Shown here piece after piece: positions 15,351-47,500 of a DNA stretch of 64,000 bases. The position numbers and the translations under genes were made by a program. The stretch is from the NCBI RefSeq assembly GCF_037975245.1, contig NC_092569.1:19826001-19890000 (forward strand), in the 5' to 3' direction. How positions within the stretch are numbered: the stretch's first letter is position 1; each line of letters starts with the position of its first letter. The stretch is from Apostichopus japonicus. Lineage: Eukaryota; Echinodermata; Holothuroidea; Aspidochirotida; Stichopodidae. Under the pieces are notes generated by a model. The model saw only the letters and a program-made list of their open reading frames with translations. It was not told the origin of the DNA and did no database searches.

Positions 15351-15535
15351 TCCATCCATCCATACTTATTCATTTACCATCATCTATCGAATCAATCTCA
15401 TGAACATAGTGTTTTAAAATGTAACTCCGTCCGTCCGGTACAAATAGTAAATTTTCTTTACAACCAACGAATAATAGAAGACAGGTTCTCCCTTAGCTTC
15501 ATCTTATCTCAGTGATACATGTTTCATTATATTTC

Positions 15536-16200
15536 GCAGAATACATGATCGTTCAACATCACACTTTATTTTACCGTAGCGAAATTATTTGTCACAATAT
15601 GTTTGACAAGATATTCAAACGTCGTATTCTTTCTGGTGCGAGACGAAATACATTTGCATGAGCCCACGTACTGAAACAATCAAACATCACAATTTTTGAA
15701 ATTTCGGCCACAGAATGGACTCAGAAGGATCTCTATATAGGAAAAAGCTTCTGGTTGAACTATATGGAATAATTGTTCATACACGGTTCACAATTCGAAG
15801 CAATAATGTTTATATTTCAGTACAGAGGTCATTAAGCACTATTTTAATGTTATCTAGTGATAAACGTCGTGTAAAGAAATCGACAAAGTTACGACTGGAT
15901 AGTTTTCTAACGTCAGTCTTGCCTTTGTAGATATGATTAGTTTGATTTCCTTATCGTTTAAGTCATCGTTTGCATGTGATCCATTCATAGTGCATATAAA
16001 ATAAAGTCAATTAAAGTCGGTGATGATAAAAAATGGAATGAATATAACAAACAAACACACAATTGACAGTTCCTCTATATGAGCAAACAGGACGCCATTA
16101 TGAATTGTACGTTGCTAGGAGGAGCCGGGATTTGTCAACACTGTGAAAAAAAGAAGATATGAAATAAAAGAAACCTGTTCATAATATTATTTAATATTCA
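15536..16200. repeat. Degenerate kilobase-scale repeat, copy 3 (partial)
   Basis: A more diverged relative of the copies at 10.8-12.7 and 14.0-14.9 kb. Shared signals are a stretch similar to AACTATATGGAATAAT, GTGATAAACGTCGTGTA, TGCATATAAAATAAAG, and GAGCCGGGATTT near 16115. It stops short of the later part of the repeat. Confidence 0.6.
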
Positions 16201-16375
16201 AAAGGCTGGTGTATTTGATTTATACTGAATACGACATATTGCCAAATGTATGATTTAAACCTATATTGTGAATATCAAATACTCTTCAAGAGACTTCTTG
16301 ATATATTATATACTGAATATGGATTTACATGGATTGTGACTTAAACCTACATCGTCCAACAGTGTCATCCATCCG

Positions 16376-16480
16376 CCCCTCCGTCCAGCCAGCCAGCTAA
16401 CCAGCCAGCCAGCCAGATAGCCAACCAGCCAGCATGCCCAGTAAGCCAGCCAGCGAGTCCCCCAATCAGCCAGCCAGTTT
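16376..16480. repeat. Imperfect AGCC-rich tract
   Basis: A broken-up CAGCC/AGCCAG tract related in sequence to the AGCC microsatellite at 15.3 kb. Confidence 0.8.
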
Positions 16481-16724
16481 TACTGGCTCCTCCCATTTGA
16501 TTAACTGATTTACATATTAGCCTCCCACGATTCGTTAAACTCCCCTGTTGTGTATAAAGTAAAATGTATTAAACTTCCAACCTTTAGTGAATTGATGAAT
16601 ATCCATAAATCTCTTAATAGCTCGACAACATATGGCAATTTCTAAAAATCGACATAGTACATCAAAACAGGTACCGAACATTTAGCAATCTGACTCTCTT
16701 CAAATCTCAGAACAACCGAAAAAC

Positions 16725-36290
<19,566 letters not shown>

Positions 36291-39200
36291 TGCGTTGTAG
36301 ATGTTTAGAATAATGCTCAGCTTTGAATAATCTAGAGATAGTTAATTGTTAAATATCCGTGTTTAGACCTTCTGCTATCATTCTTAATATCATGCATGTT
36401 TAATGTTTGTAACATAGAGTGAACCTGTAAGTATTTTGGTAAATAGCTACTATATTCCTCTTTATTTTAATTTAATATGTAATCTGTAGACATTACGATT
36501 CAACTTAGTGTCTGGAAGTTAGCAACTTCCTTATTTTGCTTGGTTGTCGTGTTTTTGTTCTGTTTGTTCCTTTGGTTTTGTCCATTATGTTACAAAAACT
36601 GGTTATCTTTCACACCTCACATATCACTAGTGGATTGATTGATGTGTGTGAATCGTTGCCTGTAGTTTCTGAATGATAAAAACAGATTTACGTTAAAGCT
36701 GATAATTATAACCTCAGCTGACAGACTTACTTAGAAACAGAATCATTCTAGTACAGATGCTTATTAGGCAAAGTGAATTAGGATAATTGTTCTATTGTAC
36801 AAGGTTGCAGTTTGTAGGTTAAATTTATCGGTTATTACAAAAGTTATAGGTAAATACTGACGTTTGTTTTCAATTGTAACTGACATACCTTCTCACCAGG
36901 ATTTAATCATATACTCTGGCTGTATTGTAACAAAATATTAATTAAGCAGGAAATGTTATCGTTGATAACAATCTACATTAATGATGATAAAACAGTCTAT
37001 GTACTATCATTCTTTATAAAACTTCTCTGTCGATCCAGAAATTATAGCAAATTTATTCGAGAAATATCTGCGAAGAAGATAAAAAACAAAAAAAAACATC
37101 AAGAAAGAGAGATAAATATTAGTATATATTACGTAATTTGTTGGGCGACGAAATTAGTAATAGTCCCAAAGTTGTAGGCAAACACGGATAATGCCGGACG
37201 AAGAATTGGCTAGGATTTTATTAATTCGCTGATCATTAATGGTACAGGCGAAGCAAAGCCATATCAATTATCTATTTCTAGTTAATATTCGCCCTCTTTC
37301 CATTCCCTTCTCATCGTGTTCAATTATCATTGAGTATCATTTCACTGTAATCTATTACAAATGATTATAGAAAAAAAAATCATTTTTTAACATATATTTA
37401 TATATGTCATTTGAAGATTCGTTGAATATATGTAGTCACTCAAAAGTCAGCTTATTTCTTGTTATTACCCTCTCTTCGTCGTTCTTTCTGTCTCCATTAT
37501 GTGTCCAAAATCTCTTCTATCGTTTTAAACAATTCCAGATTAACCAACCACTATCGTGCAACAGATATATTAATAGGATTATCCATCCGTAATATGCCAA
37601 TTTACTTAATTCCCGACTTCCAAATCTGATAATTTACATAATCCGTCCTCGATATATCACTTTAGAAACCTTTTGTAGTTTCCATCCTTAAAGATACTGT
37701 CATTATCCATCCCCTCCATCCTCCCCATCAGCATCGGAATCAGTTTCCCTACATCGGAACCAGCTTCAACGGTCCCACTTCTTCCTTTTTTAAAATCCAG
37801 GATTCGCCTCAGATGACAATACGTAATTGCAATGACTTATGACTGTTAAGTGAATGCAGTATTAAATTTGACATTTTCGAGACAATTAAGGACATTAAAT
37901 CTTTAGTGTGCGTGTGTGGAGGGGGAAGGGGGTGGGGTGGTTGCAGGGGTTAAGCTGGGTTATCTAACATATTAAATATTCATTGTCACCGGGCTACTAA
38001 AATAAATATGAACATCACAAATGACACTCAGTTACACATATTAGACATTATATTCCATGAGAGTTGCTCTCTTTCTCTCAAAGTATTTAACATAACATAT
38101 GGATAATTTAAATAAACACATTTGTATGTGAATTGATTGCCTGTTACTGATTTTCCACCTCAATAAAATTATTTAATACAAGTAAAGAATAACACATATC
38201 CACTGTTAATTATTACCACATGTCTTTAGTACGTCAGTACGTGAAGAGTTGATATATTTCTAGGTCGGATAATTACTGTAGGCTGAGTAAAGTGCAGAGG
38301 TCTACTATTATCTTTAATTTGTTCATATTTGGCAAACCAGTAATATCACACTAAACCAAAAATAATCCTCCAGCTCAACTAACTTGAATTAATTACATTA
38401 AGGGTTTTTGACTTTGACTTTGGGTGACTGACGGACGAGGCGCAGCCGAGTTCATTATTGCGTAAACTGTTGGGTCGAGACTGCTTGTTCACCAATAACA
38501 GGCAGCCTAAAATAAATTATTCCTAATATAACGGATGGTCAGAATATGATGTCATAGCATCCAATCATATACGCAATAATGAAATAATAAAAGATAAATA
38601 AAAGGGAGATTATGAAGGGTTCATAATATGGGTCTGTTTTCTGGGGATGGTTAGTGTATGACTTGTCTGCATTCGATAATTTGATATTATGCAATAATAA
38701 CTCGCTTCTGTTTCCTTAATGCATGATGACGTTATGCCCAGCGAGTTAGCGGGCAAAATACTTCTTTGAATAACACCCTCATTTGAAATTCTTTAATCCT
38801 GTTTATATTTTCGTGTGTTTCTTTATTTCCCCACTTGCTCTGGAATGACAAAGATATACCATACACCCACAACACTTTTAAGATTTAGCAATCAATCCAG
38901 TTTTACCATACATGTAATCAATGTCGTTTTACAAACTTATTATGAATGTGAATTTCTATGGTTTTATTATTCAAATTGGAAGTAAAGCTGGAACAATATA
39001 CAAAGTACTTAAATAACTTTTCGATAGTGTGCCTTCTCTCGAGCCTAATCCCTGTCCTCAAAGATCTCGAGAATATCTGGCAACCGCAGAGTAAAGATAA
39101 ATGGTTTATACTTCACATATCTCATTCTTTATGCCTGACCCTAAGTAAATCAAAGGTATCTTGCTCTCAAGACTCTGTTCCTGGAAGTTGGAATTGAAGG

Positions 39201-40744
39201 GTCCACTAAACTATTCACGTCCTATATCAACAAGTTTGTGGATCATACCTTAATGATTACTTTCGGCAGACAATAAATGTTGTTATGTTGTAAATCGTTA
39301 ACCGGATATCAGTCAATAATTTACATTGAACCATTTGAAATGAGCCTTTAAACATCTCGCGTCAATAAATTAAAGTGGGAAGCCGACTTTGTCTAACACG
39401 TTGACCATTGGCTCAGTTCATCAATTGTACACACAATCTTAGTAGGAAATCAGGTTGTGGATAAATGACATGTTGTCAAGGACAAATGATGTCATCCAAT
39501 GGTGTTCTGTGGTTTATATGAAGGTAAAAGCACATATTTTGGTTTTTTTATTAGCATTAATAAAATAATAGGTTGATATTAACATTTAGGCCTACACCGA
39601 GCAACATAACTAGCAATAAAGTCTTCCCTTTATCTTGAACTGAGGAAATCGAAAGTAAGATTCTGCCAAAGTCATCGTTTAGTATCTCACGGATGATAAC
39701 TGTGTATCGTTATAGGTTTTTTCCTGGCTTTAATGTTATTACTATATATAAAGGTATGAAAATATGAAGGGTTTTTACAACCGTCTTTGTTATCTTAAAC
39801 TGCAACTTGTGTTTAATTAATCACACATTGGTGGTAGCACACTCAAGCGGTGAAGGAAAGATACTTACGATAGTTGAAAACGTTACCCTGTTACTTCACT
39901 CCAAGAACATAGCAAGGGTTTCAAATGTGAAAACATCACATTAACCTTTCGGGGTAAAAAGTTGTCTTAGTTTATATTAACTATGACAGTACAATAATAT
40001 GAAATAGCCCAATGTTTGTATCCAGTTAGGTATATTTCTTATAACAGAAGCCGTTACCCAATAATCCTTTAATATTATACGCTTTGTTCAGAATATTAAA
40101 ACGTTGCAATTCATTTCATGAAAGCATGTACACATAAATATACTTTAATTTGTAGTTGATTGAAACAGGTCTAATATTCATCATTGTTTTGCAAGGAACG
40201 AATATGAAATATCTATTCGTATATTATCTGGCTTAGTTGCATGTAAAGTAATGTATAAACTTTCGTTTTTGCGTCGATTACCTTTTTTGACAGTTGAACA
40301 ATTCTGAAAGGGAAAGTTAAACAAACGATAAACCATTTTCTAAACAGACAATGTCATGAGAAGGTCTTGTTCAGTTTTGCTTATCCTCAGTTTGCATTCA
40401 ACCCAATTTTAATTGAATTGAACTGACACATATATAATGGGCATTCATATCCATGGATTGTTATTATTATTTTTACTGCCTATGGTGTAACATACTTCTA
40501 TTTCATGACTAATAGCACAATGGACAATATGTGTTGTAAAAATACATGCATGCGGCGCGTACCGAGCTATATTCGTTATTTTTCAAATGATACCTTACTG
40601 TGGGTCACTGTCCAAAAAAGACAAAGATGAGACGATGAAAACAGTAAATAAAAAGGGCCCCAAAGTGCAACTTGTAGGTATCATGATTGTTGTTTTTCTT
40701 TGACACAATAATCTTACTGTATAAACCGTACCCATCAACACGCT
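36291..40744. other. Intergenic between converging FReD gene and gene B
   Basis: Holds the 3' UTR of the FReD gene at the left and of gene B at the right, with lengths not determinable. Seen here are a small inverted repeat at 38451-38583 and an old dispersed repeat at about 39360-39620 related to 19.8-20.6 kb. No further gene is supported. Confidence 0.5.
38451..38583. repeat. Short inverted repeat
   Basis: TTCATTATTGCGTA at 38451-38464 is the exact reverse complement of 38570-38583. It could be the ends of a small palindromic element, but the flanks do not show a clear target duplication. Confidence 0.5.
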
Positions 40745-41585
40745 CTATTCAGAACTGCTCTCCTTGAGTGTAGCATACATTATAGTGTTAGAAGCAGAAT
40801 GATGACAACATGAACTAACATTCTTAGTTGCAGTCACACTTTCCCTTTGCAAAGAACTAGGACCCTGAAGCTGTTCGAAAAGTCGTTTAGCATTTAGAAA
40901 TGTCGAATTAACATCATTACTATCTGTGGAGTGAATATCATTGATTCCCCCACGAGCTGTCGGGTCCCTTTCAATATGTTCTTCCCCTTCTTTATTTAGA
41001 AAAACTATCTTCTTTTTCCGACATTTAAGAGTGTCTGTTTCATAGTTGAGTTTATCTTGCGTTGGGCAATCTGTCACACCTGGTATTTGATGCGCTCTAC
41101 ATACCTCAATATCAACGACAGCGTAAGGCTCTATGAGTTCATGAAAGCATGCTGAACTAGTTTCGCCCTTCTCGTCTTCTTCAATATTTTGAAGTTCATC
41201 AACCTCTTCATGATCCTGAGAAGATGGAGAATTAGTTGATTCCAATATTTCTTTTACTGATTGGTCAAAGAATTGACATGAAGCTCCTCTATATGTCTTG
41301 TATGTCACCACACCAGGTTCAACTTCAAGATTGCTATCTTCAATTGCAATATAAGTTGAAGGTTGATCCATATCGACAGGAGCAGATATTTTGAAGGATC
41401 CCACGTGATAAGAATGTCTAACACAGCATCTATTCCTTTCCATTGTAATTTCATCTTCATTATCTACATTAAAGGCGTCACAGTTATTTATTCCGCTACC
41501 TGTGCGTGACAAATACGAATCCAGTGGACACTCCCGTGCTCGTCGCCACCATCGTGTTATGCTCCTTAAAACACCCGGGCGGCAT
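40745..41585 (-). CDS. Gene B exon: cytoplasmic tail
   Basis: Opens at TATTCACAG in phase 2 and is open for about 279 residues to a TGA/TAA-type stop at 40745. It starts with a basic, Trp-rich juxtamembrane part (ITRWWRRAREC). An acidic Glu/Asp-rich middle follows. The ITIM-like motifs are STYIAI in the first third and IMYATL about nine residues from the end. There are no hydrophobic segments inside the exon. The open frame extends upstream into the intron, which is why a longer ORF is seen. Confidence 0.8.
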
Positions 41586-44500
41586 CTGTGAATAGTAATA
41601 TGGAAAAAAAAACATGAAACAAGACAAACACAATAAATAACCCTCAAACTAAAACAGTACATATATCTTTGAAAATAGCCCCTCGTCTTTCACTTCCTAT
41701 ATCCCTCGGGCCAATATTTAACCTGCACCAACACAATGACAGTTGTAACGCCATAATTCTTCTTAACATTTTTTAGCTTTGCAGCATAGGCATTGGTACT
41801 ACAGGAATAATGTTCAAGACAGGGATTATTCAGATGATCGGCTGTTTTGGTAGAACCTTGTTCAAATCCTCCCTATATTCACAGTTTTTTTTGGTAAGTT
41901 TTTTCATTCTGTAATTTTCCCAATGTTGCTGTTTGCTTTTATAAAAAAAAATACTGCATAATGATTATGGAGCTTCCTAGAGTTATCCAGTCCCCAAACT
42001 ATGGCGTCGAGCTCATGCGTATGACAAACGTTTGACATAGACCATTCTATACTTACTTGGAAATGAAATAGACCGAGCCAATAACCGACATGCACCCGAG
42101 GATAAATGACGTAGAAGATATAAGGAAATAAATTCCACCGAAACCGCTTTCTGTAAATTAAAATGATTCACCAGATCAAACCAAATAAATTGGATACTGG
42201 ATATTTCGTGAACCAACATAAGTTTCATTTTACACTGCCATTAACAGTTTATTCAAAACGATATAACTTTTTTGTCTTATTGAATTTAATGCTGTAAGCT
42301 AATTACAATTGTTTAGCCATAGAATTTTGAATCGAGACAATAACTCAAATAATAATAATTTTATACCGCAATAACTTGTTAATCATTAAATGTAAGATAA
42401 GAGATAAGATAAGATAAGATAAGATAAGATAAGATAAGATAAGATAAGATAAGATAAGATAAGATAAGATAAGATAAGATAAGATAAGATAAGATAAGAT
42501 AAGATAAGATAAGATAAGATAAGATAAACTGTATTGCATCCGATAGGGAAATTACATGCTTGCAGATAAAACAGTAAGATATAAAAACGATACTATACAA
42601 CAATAAGAGAACAAACAGCAGGACAATAAAAGCATAAGAAATGCTAATAACAATGAACGGGAACAGATGGGCCGAAGCTCACAGAATGGCAAGGAATAAA
42701 AAGTATAAACAAATCACAAACGGTAAATATGATAAGAACCCAATGAAAGAAGGAAAGACAAAGGCAAGAGATTAGCGATTAAAAGATGCATTAAAAATTC
42801 TAACAGCTTGTCCCATGAAAGATGAGGGGCAACGATTAGTATGAGCCTTCGGAGGTCTCATCCTCCCACTACGAGGGATAATACAATTATTTAATGGAGC
42901 GTGGAGAGGGTGATCGATATCCTTGAGAACTGAATGAAGCTTATCATCAACGCGACTATCAAAGACCTCGTCAACCATTGGCAAGCGTTTCCCAACAGCC
43001 CTACCTGCCCGTATAACAGTATCATCTAACACTTTCTTGGATGTCTTATTTATGTTACCAACCCAGGAAGTTATGCGGTATGACCAAACACTACTAATAA
43101 TAGAGTTGTAAAAAAATGGATAAAATGTTCTGGTTCACGTCAAAAGAGACGTTTGGCAACATACTCAACATGTGCATCCCACTTTAGCTGATCATCCATA
43201 ACTACACCCAAATATTTGTACTCAGTTACCCTATCCACTGTCTTACTGTCAATGACCACAGGTTCGGGCACTATCTTGTTCGCTCTCCGGAAGTCTATAA
43301 TGAGTTCCTTCATCTTGCTGACGTTAAGATGGAGATAATTCCTGTCGCATTCAGCAACAAAATTGGCAATTTGTTCACGGTAGATCCGGTCATCGTCATT
43401 TTTAATCCGGCCAACGAGAGCAGTGTCATCCGCGAACTTGATGAGCGGACAGCTGAGGTCAGTGGAGCGTATTCCGGAGGTATACAGAGTGAATAGGAAT
43501 GGTGCTAACACAGTGCCCTGTGGTGCTCCAGTGCTACATTCCATAATGTCAGATACAACATCACGACCGATACGTACAAATTGTGAGCGGTTAGTGAGAT
43601 AGTCCAATACCCATCGAACCAAAGCATGTGGCACATCATCAGATCCAAGTAAAACGTTAGCTAAAATATGAGGTTGCATCGTATTAAAAGCAGATGAAAA
43701 ATCAAAGAACATGATGCGAGCGGAGACTTTACCAGATTTAGAGTCTTCGAGATGGGAGTATAATGTGTCCAATGTGAACAGGAGTGCATCGTCAGTGTTG
43801 CGTCCCTTCCTATATGCGAACTGGTGATCATCCATTAGGTTTACAGTTAGCCTTTTGATATACTGCAATATAAATCTTTCACATGATTTCATGGCTACGG
43901 AAGTGAGCGCCACCGGACGAAGATCATTCATGCTGGTGATAGTTGACTTTTTGGGCACCGGAATAATACAGTCTTGTTTTCATAGGCGAGGGATGCACTG
44001 GGTCCTAAAGCACAAGTTGAAAATGTGGGTGAAGATATATGACAATTGATGGTTACATAGTTTCAAAACTCGCGGTGAGAGTTTGTCCGGTCCAGCTGAT
44101 TTTGATGCGTTCAGCCGGGAGAAATCTCGAAGTACATCATCCTCTGTTATGGTTAGGAAAGGCGCGGACTCCCCGGAAGTTACTCTGAGAATACGTTCGA
44201 TTTCATCCGTGAAATCGTGGCAATCGAACCGGTTATAAAATGAGTTCAGTTGATTGGCGTAGGTTTGGGAGTATTCTGGTAATGAGCAATGCTTCGAGCT
44301 ACCGTTAGTATAACCGCTCATCAAACGCATGCCGGTCCACACATCCCTAATGTTGTTTGTTGTGAAATTATTTTCGATTTTCCGTTTATAAGCATCTTTC
44401 TCTTGTTTGATTACAGAGTTAATCTCCTTCTGAATTAGCTTCAAGTCATTTTTAGAACCCGTTCTGAATATCAGTTTCTTCTTATTGATCAACTGTTTCA

Positions 44501-47500
44501 CCCTTTTAGTAATCCATGGCTTGTTATTGGGGTAACATTTGACTTTCTTCGTGGGAATGATGGCGTCCTCACAAAATTTGATATAGGAGCTGACGGTGTC
44601 CGTTAATTCGTGAATATCATCGGCAGTGTCAACAAACATTTTCCAGTCCGTGCGATCAAAACAGTCTTGGAGTTGATCCAGGGCATCATCCGACCATTGT
44701 TTGATTGTAATTACCCGCGGCTTTTCACGCTGGACGACAGGCCTGTACTTTGGTAACAGGAGAACGAGGTCATTGTCGGCTTCACCAAGCTTAGTCAACT
44801 GGGATGATACATAAGCGTCTTTGACGTTGGTGTAACAAAGGTCCAGAGTCGATTCCCCCCGTGTTGGACAATTGACGTGTTGATAAACCGTAATCCCGGG
44901 TGTTTCATTGATCCATGGTTGAAATCTCCATTAACCACAACAAGGGCATCAGGGGCTTTAGCTTCCAAATCTTGAATGGCCTTAATCAACTCAGCACTAC
45001 CCGCCTTGGCAACGGACTTGTCCGGTATGTAAACAGTACAGACTAAAACGTGTGAGAACTCCCGCGGTAGATAAAATGGCCGTACAGAAACAGTTAACAT
45101 TTCCAGGTGGGGGGTGCAAACATAGTCCTTTCTGTACACATTATTCGGGTGACACCACTTCTGGTTGACGTAAACACACACACCTCCTCCACTGCATTTA
45201 CCAGCCGCTTCCAAATCCCTGTCACCACGTACCAGTTGGAATCCGTCGATGTTAACATGATCGTCACTATGGTTACCTGTCAACCATGTCTCTGTGAACG
45301 ACACAATACAAGTATTCCTGAAGTCCGACAAATATCTCACACTCGTACAAAGTTCATCCATCTTGTTGCTGAGAGATTGAACATTTCCCATTATGATTGA
45401 GGGTAAATAAGGCCGGTTCTTACACTGACTATTCCTTCGTTTGACACCCCCTGCTTTCCCACGCTTTCGTCGCCTCATCTCTTTTGGTAATAGCATATCT
45501 GGTAGTCCTGTACCGACTGCGCATCTAGTACCGATTGCGCGAAATTCCGATGGAGTGTAATAGAAGACTGTCCGGGGGCCATTATGAAAAACCTCGCCAT
45601 TTCCGTGGGAAACGATACAAACAGTCCCAAACACAACCAACAAAACGATAAACATCCACTTAGAGCACATATTGACAGCATTCGGTGGATAAAACAGCGA
45701 CAATAGAACGATGAAACATGGAATTCGAGAGGAAACTGCAAGCTGTGTCGCCACGCGAGCAGCGCCACATATATAGATGTACCACATTCAATTACAAATG
45801 GAATTATGCAAAATAATCATTTTCAAAATATTATATTTTGGTTGGAAACGACAGTACTTGGAACGTGATCCTGCAACATTTCTGGTATGTTTAAAAGTCA
45901 TAAATCGGACCCTTTTCTTAAAGTTCACCCTTTATACCAAACCCAAAGTATTATGTACACATATATATATATTGTTTCTTGTTATAATTTCAAGGACTTG
46001 AATAAATGTGTTTCAAACTCAACGACCTTTTATACATATTTCATGTAACATTTATATAGCAAATAAGAAAAGGGATTATTTAAGAATAGGTTGCAATATA
46101 CAAGAAGGTAAATATTGTTTACCAACAGTGGCAGCAAAACTTGGTACAGATCAACATCAAGTGTGAACATAATAGCAAATACTTATGATACTGTACGAGC
46201 ACGATTAAAATGTCACCATTACACTATTTTACCACAATGTTGAAGAGGATAGGTCAAAATTCATCCAAATCCTATGAAATGTCGAATTGAAAGTGAAATA
46301 GTAAGAAAAAGTTGAACTTACTCCTCTTAGCAGCCTTTTGTTTCCAAATTGCAATTCTTCCACTGCCTCCGCATTTTTCGGCTCCCGAACAAAATACACC
46401 ATTTTCAAAGCAAGACTTCTTGTGCACATCTTTAGAAGGGAGTACGTCTTCGCACAAGCATTCGTTACCTCCAATGAGACCGTTGAATGAATGTGACATA
46501 CATTTACGTTGACATAACTCTAAAGTTAAATCCGGAAATTTACCACCGAAATGGAAGATTTCTGAACTATCATTTGAAGAATGATGAAAGCAGCCCTGGT
46601 ATTGATCGTTTTAATATGTAAATAAATATGAAATATGCAAACACGTAAATTAGATATTCGGATATTCATTTAATGAAGTAATACATGTTGATCAATGAAA
46701 TCGAATATGAAATACAGACTCAATGACGAACGCACAAGAAAACGACACTGTGAATTGAAATAGTTCACGATGTTCCTTGAGTAGTTTATCCGAGGTAAAA
46801 ACTCAATAACAGACTCCAGAAAGACAACATAATAACATTGTTAATATACAATTTGTAAAAACATACAAAATTACGACCTCACAATGGATTGCTACGTCAT
46901 CGTTTAATTGAGTTCTACACGGTGTTCTTTCATTGTGTAATATGAAGTACTAACTCAGAAATGGACTCCAGAAGACATAGTTATGACAAATTGAAATTGA
47001 GTATTACATGCTGTTCTTTGATGCAGAATCTAGAAATACAGATGCCCTAACGACCTCCCCAGTAATCATTACGTTATCGTTTAAACGAGTACGACACGGT
47101 GTTCTTTCATTATGTTTTTTGAAGTACTAACTCAGAAATGGAATATAAACAATGTCAAGCTTTGATGTAATATGGAGAATAATAAAATCGAAACTAATTG
47201 ACATTGTTAACATGTGAAAGTATATGCTGCCTAAAATCCAAGCTGTAACATTGCCGTGGTAACTTAGCAAACTTTACAATGAGCAAAGTTAGTGTTTATT
47301 TTATTGGGCTTGAAGATTAATTTAATAACTTTTTTATTTCCGTTAATGTTACTTTATTGAATGTATTTGCTTTTTTTTATTTGCATGATAGAAATTTTGG
47401 AAGTTGGTGTAAGATGGTTGCCAAGACAAATGAAGATAAAATGAGAACAATTAAGTCACGTGATATAATTGTCCACAGGCTATTACATCGTTTTACGGCG

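Noticed and set aside
15222-15515. Pro-Ala-Ser-Gln repeat frame
   Set aside because: Frame across the AGCC microsatellite only, with no coding context.
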